Below, piece by piece: positions 44,633-55,485 of a stretch of DNA of 64,000 nt (the stretch's first letter is position 1; every line of letters begins with the position of its first letter). The translations under genes were made by a program, and so were the position numbers. The DNA lies in assembly GCA_951804985.1 (NCBI GenBank), contig OX638130.1, positions 101,429,700-101,493,699 on the forward strand, in the 5' to 3' direction. Origin of the DNA: Dryomyza anilis (lineage: Eukaryota; Arthropoda; Insecta; Diptera; Dryomyzidae). Under the pieces are notes generated by a model that was not told the DNA's origin, did no database searches, and saw only the letters and a list, made by a program, of their open reading frames with translations.

Positions 44633-45003
44633 CATAGTAGAAATGAAAGATATTGTATTATTAAGGTACTAGAAAGGAAGTAGAAATTCTACTGGGGTAT
44701 TTATGATTTACATTGTCCCAACCCCACCAAATACATGATCAACATGATCAGGCAATTTAACTAATGTCTTTACTAATATCTACTAGAAATGTACTGTATT
44801 TGGGTAGATCATGATCATCTGATAATGTTGATCATGTAACTGATATGGTTATGACAAGTTAAAAATATAATAATCAGTCCCGATCATGGCCCTAGGACAA
44901 TTTGTACTATCTAATAGGTTAAATTGCTACTCGTGGTCATGCTTCGGGCTAAGTCGGATTATTAAAAGGCAAAAATATAATAATCAGTTCCCGCACATGA
45001 CCA
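44633..45003 (+). mobile_element. MITE family M4, cluster of two to three partial copies
   Basis: 'tagtagaaatgaaagatatt', 'aagtagaaattctactgggg', 'catgatcaacatgatcaggc', 'tctactagaaatg', 'tagatcatgatcatctgata', 'gttatgacaagttaaaaata', 'taataatcagtcccgatcat' and 'ggccctaggacaatttgtac' are M4 words. The segment 'aaaaatataataatcagt.ccc' occurs twice (44,863 and 44,972), which shows a local duplication. This resembles the first step toward a tandem array. Confidence 0.65.
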
Positions 45004-47007
45004 TTTATATTATTTATATAATTGGCATATGTCTAAAAATAATGTATTCTAGACATATTAACTTATGGTCGTAATTAAATATATAGGAAAAATGTTCGAA
45101 TTCTTTTTAATTTCGTTGAACCGAATATATTTTAATATAACTCTTGATTTCAATAGAAATTGAATTAGAGAATATATTCGAACATTGCCAATAATTTGAA
45201 TTCATCAGATATATCGTTGGGAGACAATAAAAAATCACAATAATATAATCTAGCTATTATAAATACTATACTTTTTAACGATATTTATAAATATTTTATT
45301 TGAATGAGCATTTGTCATTTAAAAAAAAATGTTATTTGTCTTTGTGATAATCAGTGATTTTAATAATTCACATTAAATTCTATTATCACATTAAAAAAGT
45401 ATGACTGTCTGACATATTACTTTGCAATAAATATAGTAATTAAAATTTAAAACATTTTGTTTTACATTAAATGATTTAACATTTGCACTGGCGTCATTCT
45501 TATCTATACTGAAATGCATTGCAAATTAACTGTGTCATTTAAATATTTAAATAACTCAATGAAAGCAATAATATTTTAAATTCAATTAAATTTACCGTTA
45601 AATTAAGACATATATAACTGCATTACAACATATATCTAAATAATATGAAATGAAATATGGAAAATATTAAACAAAAAAATACCCAAATCACCAGTAACAT
45701 TAACTAGTGATATAACCAACCATATAATTATTGCATCGTTAACTATGTTTCGCATGAGTAGTTTTTGTTTTGGTTAAAAATGTAGCATTTTAAATATTGA
45801 GTTGTTTGGTTTTACCAGACCATGTATTTTTTTCGACACGCATAATTAGAGGCATAACTCATAATGTTTTATAGTTTAACTATGATTATTTTTCATCGTA
45901 TAATTCGTAATCAAATGTAAGTATACTTCTTATATAATATTAAGAATTTCACACGAAGTGCAAGGCAATTGATTGTGAGTATCATTTTTAAAAGCATCAT
46001 TGTATAAATATGATAGAGTCAATCGTGTAACATCATTGAAGCAATTAAGCCTAGAGAAAAAGAAAAATAGTGGACTCATTCTTATATGTTTTCTGATGCT
46101 ATCACTTTCGGGATTCGGTAATATGATTGATGCAAGTAAACAATTATGTGAAAAACAATTGCATGCTTGCAGGAATCAAGTATTCATTTGTGAAATAATA
46201 AACTATTTTTAAACACACAATAATTTTGTATGAATGGCTCTAACAATAAGTAATATAAGGCACTATTATGACAAACTACTTTACTAACATGTGTATAATC
46301 ATATTGTATTTCTATAAATGATATGGTTTCGATTGCGAAAAGATATCGTATAGTTTTCTGTAATCATAATTTTGCTATTAGACGAAAATATTAAAACTTA
46401 CTGTTAATAATGGGTTAAAATGCGTTTTTTTTATCAATATTCATTTTTGAAAAAGTATGATTCGTTTAGTTTGCAGTAAGCATAATTTTTCTATTAACAA
46501 AACTTTTTGAATACAGTTAAAAACAAAGGGTTAACACGGAAAAAACACGAGAAAAAATAAAAATCAAAGAGTACAACAAATAAAACAAAAAGAGCTGAAA
46601 ATTAAAACAACAAAAAAATGATTAGCATATAAAATAATACAACATAAAGTTACTCACTAACAATATACATAGTTTATTGCAAAATCCAAAGCCAAAACGT
46701 AAAACATGGCAAAAGTGCATTGGCAACGGTGAAGCGGGGCCGAGAAGGGCAGAATTGAAAGAAGCGCGGGTTAAACAAACCAGAACATGTTGGCATATGT
46801 GAAGCGTGAGTGACTATAACGCGGCAGGTTTACAAGCTAAGAAGCTGCAGATACGGCAAAGACATGATTTTTCGAATGTGGTGAGAAACAAGGTGGGGGG
46901 GCGGTGGAGTGCGACTGAACGAGTTAATAATATTAGCTGAGCAATTAAGCGTGCGAGTGGCTAAAGTTTAGTCAAGAGACGGGGATTGAACAGACTTTGA
47001 GTTGAGT

Positions 47008-47041
<34 letters not shown>

Positions 47042-47802
47042 AAAAGGCAGCAACAAAAAGTTGCTAAAAATATAAATTATTTAAAAGCGGTTTTTAACCA
47101 AACACAAAAAAAAAGCAACCACTACTGCGCTGCTAACAAGCCTTAGACTTGGCTCAAAGCTAAACACATCAGATATAAACAACAAGCACAACAACAAAAG
47201 CCAACTTAACGCAGACTTAGACGACGCTATTAAGAGCGCAGTTGGATTAAAGTGGGGGCACCGACTTGGCCGGGTTTGACTTTGGCAGCCCGGGCAGCCA
47301 CAGCATCAGCAGCTGATGGATGTGAAAAATGAAAAGTGGCTGCAGAGCGTGGCTTATAATTAACTTGGGGCTTGAGTTGATTAGTGTGAAAATTGAGCGA
47401 AAAAAATATTTAATAAATAAATTTAAATAAAAAATTTTGAAAAAATAACAAGGCGTATGAAATATTTTTAAAATTTATTTAATAAGTTTTATTAGAAATT
47501 TAATATAAATTTCAATTTGTCCGAAATTTTTTTGTGCTGTACGAGAAGTCGATTTTTTAATATAAAATAAATATATTTCAATCAAATTTACTCCATTAAA
47601 GTTGTGCAGCACGAATTCAATTCGGGGTTTGTTGTTAATTATTTAAATTTCGATAGAAATTAGTTGAAGTAAATTTCTGATAGATTAAAAATAATTAAAA
47701 TATTATGATACTAAAATATAAAAGTCACAAATATTAAAAAAAAAAATTGTGTATAATTTAAAAACAAATAAATAAAATTATTTCTTAAAAATGTGGCATA
47801 TA
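45004..47802. other. Long stretch without a supported gene
   Basis: 45,060-46,680 is A+T-rich and unmatched. 46,680-47,380 is much less A+T-rich (gaagcggggccgagaagggc, ggcagcccgggcagccac, cagcatcagcagctgatgg), non-repetitive here, and looks like conserved intergenic or regulatory DNA. 47,400-47,800 returns to extreme A+T. Only the small candidate at 46,000-46,212 is listed separately. Confidence 0.4.
46000..46212 (+). CDS. Possible small secreted peptide (weak candidate)
   Basis: The open frame has a hydrophobic leader-like stretch, LILICFLMLSLSGFG, followed by ASKQLCEKQLHACRNQVFIC with three cysteines and then a stop. This is the look of a signal peptide plus a short Cys-bearing peptide, but I recognise no family. 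TATAAATA at 46,003-46,010 is followed about 32 bases later by ATCATTG (initiator-like), so transcription could start near 46,035. The first Met (46,000) would then lie upstream of the start, and the likely Met is in the hydrophobic stretch, shortening the leader. AATAAA overlaps the end of the frame (near 46,196). Either the true start lies in another exon or the frame is accidental. Confidence 0.2.
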   Translation: MYKYDRVNRVTSLKQLSLEKKKNSGLILICFLMLSLSGFGNMIDASKQLCEKQLHACRNQVFICEIINYF

Positions 47803-47806
47803 TTAA

Positions 47807-48905
47807 CCCATTAGCGCCAATTGTGCCAAATGGGATCTGATCAAACTTGCCTTACCTCAAAAAAAGGCAATGATCCACATCTATTGAAACAATTTAATTT
47901 AGCTATTCTGATCAGGGTGCCTCAGCAGTCTTCCTTATATGATCCTTCTCATTAACTTATTTCATTCGTTGCATATTTGAATTATTCTTTTTAGTATAAA
48001 TTTACTTTATTAGGAAACATTATCATGGTCTGTTCATGTTTTACTTGTCGGCTAATGAAAAGGTTAAAATACAATGACCGATTTTCGATACCTTTCAAAT
48101 AAAAAAAACAGTTTTCTGAACACAAATTAAAATAAGTATTGAAAAATTACAACAAATTCGCGTTTCAAATCTAAATGAGATATTAAAAATTTTGAATAAT
48201 GTTAAAAACTGTTATTATTTGAAAATCTTTATTTTTCATTAGTTGTATTAAAACTGTTTTTTTACATCCCAGTAGTAAATTTCAGGTGCAAAAAGCTATA
48301 CTAGCACTGATTCTCAAGCAGATAGAACCCCTTCCCGACTAAATGATTTCCTTTCATCTTTTTTATATGAAATGAACATTTTTGCAGGACTTCCCTAATC
48401 CTTTCTCAGAGAACGGGTCTCAGAAGATCTCACAAATTGGTTTCACCCATTACTGTTAGCATTCCATTAGAAGGTGAGCTAGCAGTGCTTCGCTTTTGTA
48501 TTTGAAAAATATTAGACATAGTCACCAAATCGATTGGCGCTTATTCTCTAGAAGGTCTGCTAGAAGTACAATAGCTTCAGTGATGGCAGAATGTGTATTG
48601 AGCATGCTAAGAATTTGTTTTAGCAGGGCTTCTACTGGCAGGGCCTGGACAAATTTACTATTGGGATGTTATAGGCTTCTTCGTAAAGAAATAATCAGAC
48701 TTTTCTTATGTACATTTGAAATTGGGCTTATCCTAGTTGACCTTGATCTGGATTATTTCTGCTAGTCTTAGGAGAAATGCCTTATCTTGTTCTGATCGCG
48801 GTCAAATGTGAAACACGACTAACCTTAACAAATTTCCACTGGAGTACTTGCACTCACTCACAGATAAGGATAAACTTTGCATTTTAAGACTTAAGTGCTA
48901 ATGGG
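47807..48905. mobile_element. piggyBac-type nonautonomous element with TTAA duplication
   Basis: TTAA at 47,803-47,806 and 48,906-48,909 flank CCCATTAGCGCC (left) and, reverse-complemented, CCCATTAGCACT (right). A TTAA duplication together with CCC...GGG termini is the signature of the piggyBac superfamily. The 1,099-bp interior is less A+T-rich than its flanks. Its one open frame (48,496-48,765, starting MYLKNIRHSHQIDWRLFSRR) shows no recognisable transposase catalytic block. It is most likely a deletion derivative or MITE mobilised in trans. Confidence 0.8.
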
Positions 48906-48909
48906 TTAA

Positions 48910-49923
48910 AAATTAAATAATACTTTATTATAATAAAATAATTGATATACAATAGAAAATTACAAAATTATTATAGCAAAAAAAATTAAAAATAAATTTA
49001 AATAATTTACAATTTTGAAATATAACAGAAACAGAAATTTTTAAACATAACAGAAAGATTTAAAATAAAAATAAAAAATGAATATAACAAAAAAATTTAA
49101 AATAAATTTAAATAATTTACAATTTTTAAATAAATTTAAATAAATTACAATTTTTAAATATAACAGAAAGTTTTAAAAATTTAAATATAAAAACGCTTTT
49201 AATTTAACATTAATTTTAAAACTTAAATAATTATAAATTTCTTATTATTTTTTTTTATAAATACACTCTGAAAATAATACTTTTAAATCAATAGTTTTTT
49301 TGGTATTAAGTTTAGCCAATGGGATGAATTATTATTTTAATTGGTAAATACCATTAAATACTACAAAATACTATTAAATTATTTATGTTTATATGAAAAT
49401 ATTTATTTTTTGTATACTATTGAATTAATATCTGTCCTATTGGTCAATGCTAACAGAATTTGTGTACATATTAAAAAATATATTTAAATAAAAAAAATGA
49501 ATAAAGAATAATACAAATTATAACAATTAAAATTTTAAAATATGCAAATTTTTATAACAAAATGTTCATACAAAAAATATACATAGTGATATAAAATTAA
49601 TGATTTAAAAAATAAAGAAATAAATAAATAAACAAATAAATAAAAAAAAAATAAGACTTAATGTAAATACCCCAAAGAAGATAACAAAGCAACGACCACA
49701 AATTATATTTTATCAATATCTAAATATCTATAAAATCAACTATAATAAATTTAAACAATAACAAATAAATTTCAACTTTACATAAATAGTCAAAGAAATA
49801 AACCAAAATGAACAACAGTTAAAAATAAACTTCAACCGTTAGGTTTCGTCTTCAACTTAATTGAAACGCATAGAAATGTATTACAAAAATAATAAAAAAT
49901 AATCAACGAAGCAACGTACGTAC
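48910..49923. other. Extremely A+T-rich DNA, one M1 inside
   Basis: Repeated 'aaataaatttaaataatttac' words at 48,985-49,200 form a decayed tandem. Apart from the M1 copy at 49,264 nothing is recognised. Confidence 0.5.
49264..49463 (-). mobile_element. MITE family M1, reverse, TA on both sides
   Basis: CACTCTGAAAATAATAC at the left; the right end is decayed but closes with GTG followed by TA (49,464-49,465); TA also at 49,262-49,263. The interior 'atgggatgaattattatttt', 'aaataccattaaatactac' and 'gtatactattgaattaatat' is M1 in reverse. 200 bp. Confidence 0.7.
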
Positions 49924-50275
49924 CTCTCAATGAATACCTAATAAGTAGCAGCAGCTGCATACATTTCTCAAATACACATTCACGTCAAACACTTTTTGTA
50001 CTTTGCAAAATAATTTTGCACTTTTTTTTAATTTTGGCAAAATTTTATAATTTTGTTAATATTAATTTCAATTGCATTCAATTGTTACGCACTTTTATAC
50101 AATATTCTTGCTTTTTATTATGATTTCTATTTCATATGCTTCTCTCTTTGATTTATACGCTTTAATTACTTCGTTTAGTTTTAGCGAACAAAAAATAACT
50201 TTTACAATTTTATTCACGCACGCACTAAAGTTTTCTACTTTATGTTGATGTCACGTTGACCGGCATTGAGCAACT
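49924..50275 (-). promoter_or_regulatory. Candidate minus-strand promoter with untranslated first exon
   Basis: TCAGTT on the minus strand (50,272-50,277) is a perfect insect initiator, with A(+1) at 50,275. The upstream side (50,290-50,420) is locally G+C-rich (cggccgagagtcgagagtag) and TATA-less. The downstream 350 bases have the A-rich style of fly 5' leaders (aaaagtgcaaaattattttg) and only short upstream open frames. They reach GAGAG|GTACGT, a good donor, at 49,924/49,923. A late ATG (ATGCAGCTGCTGCTACTTAT) opens a frame running into the donor. If real, the downstream intron would extend leftward through much of this window and explain its lack of genes. Inference only; no coding exon confirms it. 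Confidence 0.3.
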
Positions 50276-50793
50276 GAATTGAAAATGAATTCACGTCTGC
50301 GCCGCTACTCTCGACTCTCGGCCGTGTGTGTTTCAATGTGAGCCTCACTCAATTACTTCTCACTTACTTACTCAGTCTCTAACTCACGGCCAGTTGCACT
50401 CGCAGCAACAGCAACTCGAATTCACGAATGCCGCACAAAGTAGGGGAACCAACAACAATCGACACACTCTCAGATTAGTTAATGTTGTTCGTTTTGATGC
50501 GCGTGGAGCCATAAAATGTAAACATTGGAGACGTTTGTATCAACAAGTGGTTGGCATTGCTTTCAACTTGCTTTCCATTGCTTTCAATTCCATTCAATTT
50601 GTGTTCAATTAGTCAGAACTAGTTTCAATTGAGTATAACTCTAGTCGTGTGGGGTGTGGGGTCGAGAGAAATATTGAGTTTGTTTTTGTTGGTCGTCTGT
50701 TTTGTAGCCATTTGTTGTCTATTGATACTAATTTATACAGGGTGATTGTGAGGCGTACGATTTATATTAAATACAAAATTTAATAGGCCTCAG
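50276..50793. other. No gene recognised
   Basis: Unmatched DNA upstream of the candidate promoter. 50,540-50,625 repeats 'gctttcaa.ttgcttt', 'ccattgctttcaattccatt'. The plus-strand open frame 50,328-50,612 is rich in Gln, Asn and His, without a recognised domain. Confidence 0.45.
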
Positions 50794-51166
50794 CTGTCTA
50801 GAGGTAGCGCGCTGGACTTGCATTCTGAAGGTCTCGGCTTCGAATCCCGGCTTCGAATCCCGGCACAGTACAATGGATATAGTCTGTCTGAATGCTGTGG
50901 ATCTTAATAGATATTCCAATAAAAAAACCAAAACATCAGAATCAGATTCTCCAATTGAAGACCAGTGATATGTCTAAAGGTCAGCGATTGTTCTAAAGAC
51001 CCACAGCAGTTGTCAATTTACTCGTTGCAATGTCGTGTTAAAGTCACCGGTTGGTTTGAAATAAATTTTCAAGTATGGTAAGGTTAGGCACATGGGAAAT
51101 TTTGAAGTAGGATTATTTTGAAAGTTAGTATAATGAAGTTAGAAGATATAAGTCGAAATGTGACAA
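50794..51166 (+). mobile_element. SINE-B unit, first of a tandem pair
   Basis: The head resembles a tRNA: box A TAGAGGTAGCGCGCTGGACT, then box B GGCTTCGAATCCCGG, which is doubled head to tail (gcttcgaatcccg twice). The body has 'agtacaatggatatagtctg' and 'tgctgtggatcttaatagat'. The rest of the 373-bp unit ('ggttaggcacatgggaaatt', 'gaagtagga') belongs to dispersed repeat R. The unit is thus a SINE-like head joined to repeat R, duplicated in tandem. It has about 30 bases ('cagcgattgttctaaagacc') not in the second unit. Confidence 0.75.
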
Positions 51167-51533
51167 CTGTCTAGAGGTAGCGCGCTGGACTTGCATTCTG
51201 AAGGTCTCGGCTTCGAATCCCGGCTTCGAATCCCGGCACAGTACAATGGATATAGTCTGTCTGAATGCTGTGGATCTTAATAGATATTCCAATAAAAAAA
51301 CCAAAACATCAGAATCAGATTCTCCAATTGAAGACCAGTGATATGTCTAAAGTGAGTTGTCAATTTACTCGTTGCAACGTCGTGTTAAAGTCACCGGTTG
51401 GTTTGAAATAAATTTTCAAGTATGGTAAGGTTAGGCACATGGGAAATTTTGAAGTAGGATTATTTTGAAAGTTAGTATAATGAAGTTAGAAGATATAAGA
51501 AGGTTATAGTCGGTCTAAGTCGAAATGTGACAA
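51167..51533 (+). mobile_element. SINE-B unit, second of a tandem pair
   Basis: Nearly identical to 50,794-51,166, including the doubled box B, so the duplication is recent and post-dates the box B doubling. It carries an extra 'gaaggttatagtcggtcta' near its end. The junction is 'gtgacaac' joined to 'tgtctagagg'. It is followed by the rest of repeat R (51,534-51,640). Confidence 0.8.
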
Positions 51534-51640
51534 TATGTGAAGAAATGAAAATAAAGCACGGTTACCGTTTATATTGGTCCAGAGCTTACCACGATTTACG
51601 AATCTTGAAAACAACTGCCAACATCCTCATTGTGAGATTT
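51534..51640 (+). repeat. Dispersed repeat R, copy 3 (tail)
   Basis: 'gaagaaatgaaaataaagca', 'cggttaccgttta', 'ttggtccagag', 'tttacgaatcttgaaaacaa' and 'ctgccaacat' follow the order seen at 8,380-8,470 and 12,480-12,545. Confidence 0.55.
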
Positions 51641-52639
51641 AATTTGAATACATCCTATAATTTGAATACATCTATGTTCTACGATGATTTGTATTGAAAT
51701 TCTCCAACAAAAGTGTCAGGTTTGTTACAAGCTCGACTACCAAGGATCGTTATATCGGGATAGACACAGGCCTGACACACACTGGACTTCACGCAGACCT
51801 TGATAGTGAATCGTCACTCACAGACTCGTCACAGGTCTCAATATCTTAAGCTAGACACAGCACATGCAGCACTCCAAGACTATTATATCTAGCTTAATAT
51901 AATCGTGACTCTCAAACTCCAAACAGTCCTTGTTATATCAAGCTAAACACACGACTGGCACAAGCGTCATTCCCAGATTCCAAACAAGTCCAGTTAGTTA
52001 GCATGGACACAAGTCGTTTTTACAAGTTTGATACATTTATTGTTAAATTGGCTTTGACTCGCAAGTGTATCCGTTTAAAGCAATTACATGATTAATACAA
52101 TCGGGACATAGTATGCCCGGTAACATAAATATTCAGACGTAATACCCGTTTTTCCACAAGCCTAGGGCTTATGCCCGTAACTTCAACGAGTAGATATCTA
52201 TTGGTGTTCGTACCGAACAGATATCTTTTACCTAGCCGGAGTTTTAACTCCTTAACTGCGTTGAAGTTACGAAATTTTGCTTACACGATAGATAACTAAG
52301 CACCAGTAGATATCCATTCGTTGAAGTTACGGGGCTTAAGCCTTGTTTCAAGCCTGGGAAACAAGCCTTGGTGCATGGCTGAGAACCAAGCCTTGGTTCA
52401 AGACTGAGACACCACCCCTGGTACAATCCTGAACTACAGAGGCTTATAAGATTTTAATCATTCCAGTCTTAAAACAGTGTAGAATCATTGGCATAAGCCT
52501 GTGTCGGACTCCTGCCGGTCGCTAATTCCTACTTGGGTCATGGGTAAGTGTGGCGAAATTTGTTTTAGGTCACCAATACTCGATATTTATATGTTTTACC
52601 TGAAAATAATGGGGTTTATCTAAAAAGGTTCACGTATTT
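51641..52639. repeat. Old repeat-derived DNA with local tandem motifs
   Basis: 51,740-52,010 repeats 'gttatatc.agctagacacag' and 'ctcaaactccaaacag' in three decayed units. 52,230-52,440 repeats 'gttgaagttac' and 'caagccttggttcaagactg' three to four times. The minus-strand open frame 52,244-52,426 (QPCTKACFPGLKQGL) is a reading of these repeats. Confidence 0.5.
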
Positions 52640-53420
52640 CGGCAAGTATTCCGAAGATTTTAGTATTTTATGTGGACCGCGCATAGATTTTGTGAATGCT
52701 GGTCGAGGAGGTGCCACTATCCTTTTTTCAATCTGGTTAATTTGTAGTTTAGGAAACGTTCAGCGATTAAAAATGGTCGTAAAAGTGGTAGTCGACGAAA
52801 CCTATATAGGGAGCTTTTAAGATATTCTATATCATAACTAAACCCATGCAGAGGTTTGATATTTAGTTTTGGTGTGGTTAGTTTGGTGTGGTGAGTTTGA
52901 TGTAGTGAGTTTGTAAATTTTGAGTAACATTTCAAATGTTAGTTGAAATCGATAACATTATAGTTGAGATATATCGTATTGAATGTTTGGGTTCTATGGG
53001 AGGTGCCAGTCCCTTTTGTCCAATCTGGTTTATTTATGACTGTGGATACTTATAGCATAGTAAAGGTTCATAAAGTGAATGGTGAATGGGCGTAAAAGTG
53101 GGCGTGGTCAACGAAAACTATATTGTGGCCTTCTCCTGGTTCTGTAGGATGTATATATTCTAAATTTAAAGGAAATCCATGCAAGGTGTAAGTTTGCATA
53201 GCGTACATACATAAAAACAAATGGAAAATATGTTTTATATATATACGATATGTACAAAAGTGGGCGAAACATCATGCTCATTTTCAATATCAGACAGCGT
53301 AGTTATACAAGTAATCTAAGTTTTATGTTTCATTTATCAACCTCATATTATTTTGCTAAGATTTAAATGAGAGACGGGCAGACTGACTGATATAAATTCG
53401 GTGAGCTAGATTATATAGTC
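52640..53420. mobile_element. Diverged relative of the 41,340 element
   Basis: Shares 'gggaggtgccagtcccttt', 'ttgtccaatctggttta', 'gggcgtaaaagtgggcgtgg', 'aagtgggcgaaacatcatgc' and 'gagacgggcagactgactga' style blocks with 41,590-42,010, including the decayed (gaca) tract. The first part (52,705-52,930) is a local, more diverged duplication of 52,990-53,190. Termini not identified. Confidence 0.5.
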
Positions 53421-53555
53421 ATTGTAGAAGTAAAAGTCACCAACTACATTTTCAAAATGCCAATTATGGATTTACAAAAATATTTATATATCTGTCAATT
53501 TCTGATCGATGAGCATAATATTTGTTGTTAAAAAAGCATGAATTATGAAATTAGT
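53421..53555 (-). mobile_element. Half copy of the 18,987-19,233 element
   Basis: 'attgtagaagtaaaagtcac', 'caactacattttcaaaatgc', 'caatt', 'tttacaaa.at.tttatata', 'gatcgatgagcataatattt' match 19,110-19,233 reversed. The second inverted end is absent. Confidence 0.6.
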
Positions 53556-53695
53556 ACGATTATAAATTTATTTTTCCCCATCGGGGTTAATTAATTACGA
53601 GCTTCCATTCGGAATTCGAATTAGCAAACTTGGGAATGAAATCCCAGTATGCATACGTTTGTACTACCAATACCGACTAATAGTACTACATTGGA

Positions 53696-54007
53696 ATAAT
53701 AATAATAATAGTTTGGCGCTACAGTCCTGTACAGAACTTCGGCCGAGCTCTCTCACCATTTTGAGCTGTGCGTGTTATATTTGTATTCAAAGTGGTGGGA
53801 CCTACAGTTTATTGCCGAATCCGAACGGCGGGTGAGAGCTTTTCATAGGCAATGTTTTACTCTCGTAGGTTTGCCATTTACTGACGAGAGGTAGCGCGGC
53901 ATAGAAAAATGTTTCTATGAAAAGATGTTGTTAGTCCCAGTCCAGGCTTGAACCGGGGACCTTTCGACTCGCAGTCCAACGCACTAACCACTGAGCTACC
54001 GCGGCTA
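53696..54007 (-). mobile_element. SINE-A
   Basis: Full structure with box A TAGCTCAGTGGTTAGTGCG and box B GGTTCAAGCCTGG on the minus strand and a long (TTA)n tail at 53,696-53,712. The body is very close to the 13,274 and 28,381 copies. The TSD could not be read with confidence. Confidence 0.9.
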
Positions 54008-55485
54008 TTCCAGTATTCCATTAATTGTTTATCATTGAGACCGTGTGGGCAATTCTAATTCGCTTGTTTCGAACGAATCCCAAAAAAAAACTCATCTCAA
54101 ACTAAATTCCACTGAATAATAAACCTTAAATACAAACAATGAAGAAGATTATTTAAAATTCTCCACCCAGCGACAACTACTTAAGTAGCGCCCTCCCGCC
54201 AGGTCTACAATCGTCGTAGAAAAGACAGTGATATGTTTACGTAGACTTGAAAATAAAACCTAAACAAACTACGGCAATAACATACAAATTGTTGATAAAT
54301 AATATAAAGTATCTGTCTACCACGTATAAGGGGCCTATTTGAAAAATCGATTAAACTAATTCAACAACAAAGTCTACAAATAACAGAGAATATTCGATAA
54401 GGGGGATAACGTGACACTGATAATTGCATAAATTAAACTAAACTCGACGATCGTCCAATATATCCTCTCACTGCAGGTGAAAAACACTTTAACACGATAT
54501 TTGAGAATAGGGTATAAACAAGAATAGCAACAACACAAAATATAAAAGAGGTGTCAGACTACAAACCGATAAATGTCATTAAACAGCAGCCAGTCTACGG
54601 ATTCGAAATCTTTGTACTAGTCAAAGTGAGCGCGGACTTTGACAACTATAGGGTTCGTATTGTTCGAGACGCGGTCAGAGACGTTTGATATCCATGTGAT
54701 TATCAAACAAGAAGAATAAAAAAAAGCATTTCATTGTTTGATTTTTCATTATCTATGGGTTTTGTGCATCTGTATCAGCAGGTAGCACAGGTAGGAGGGC
54801 GCGTCTTAGGGGTCGTATTGGCTGCGGATAATGCTAATCGTTAGTACAACGATGACGAATCTTCGATACTAATTGGATTTTTTTTTTCAACAATTCATGG
54901 AACTGAATTGAAGTAGTTAATAGTTATATAAGACCGGCCTGGGATTTAAACGCCGTACGTCAAGATCCAATAAGAATGATATGAAATGTAAAGGAAAAAT
55001 ATGTATCTTGTGAGGTTAAAAAAATATCTGCTCATCATTGTACCTGTTATGAGTTTTGAGTGGTAGTACTACCACGCATTGTCTGCGTTTGTCTTCGGTG
55101 TTTTATAATCGAAATGATTTGTACTTTTGTTTTTGTTATTAGGGTTTAAGCATTATTAAATTGTTTTTTTTTTCTGTTTTTCTTCAATGAAGGGCTTCAG
55201 CTAGAATGCTTAGGAATCGTTCAAGCAGTTCTCCCACGCGTTGTTCTGGCGGTTTTTGGTTCTATTGTTTGATTGTTTGTTATTCTCACTTAAAGTGCGC
55301 ATTTCAGTCGAATTTATTTTTTGGGAACATTTATCACAATGCAGTGTTTGATTCACACGGAATGCTAGGTCAACTTGACGATAAGAAACTAATATAAACG
55401 ATATATTAGATAAACCGTTAGTTTAGAACAAAAATATGTTTTGTGGATATTTTAAAATTATAAATATGTGTAAAATTGCTCTTTG
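54008..55485. other. No gene recognised
   Basis: 54,140-54,700 and 54,760-54,860 are less A+T-rich and unmatched here (agtagcgccctcccgccagg; ggagggcgcgtcttaggggt). The open frame 55,206-55,397 (starts MLRNRSSSSPTRCSGGFWFY) has no recognised domain. Confidence 0.45.

Noticed and set aside
48496..48765. piggyBac transposase fragment
   Set aside because: The 89-codon frame lies inside a TTAA element but contains no recognisable DDD-transposase block.
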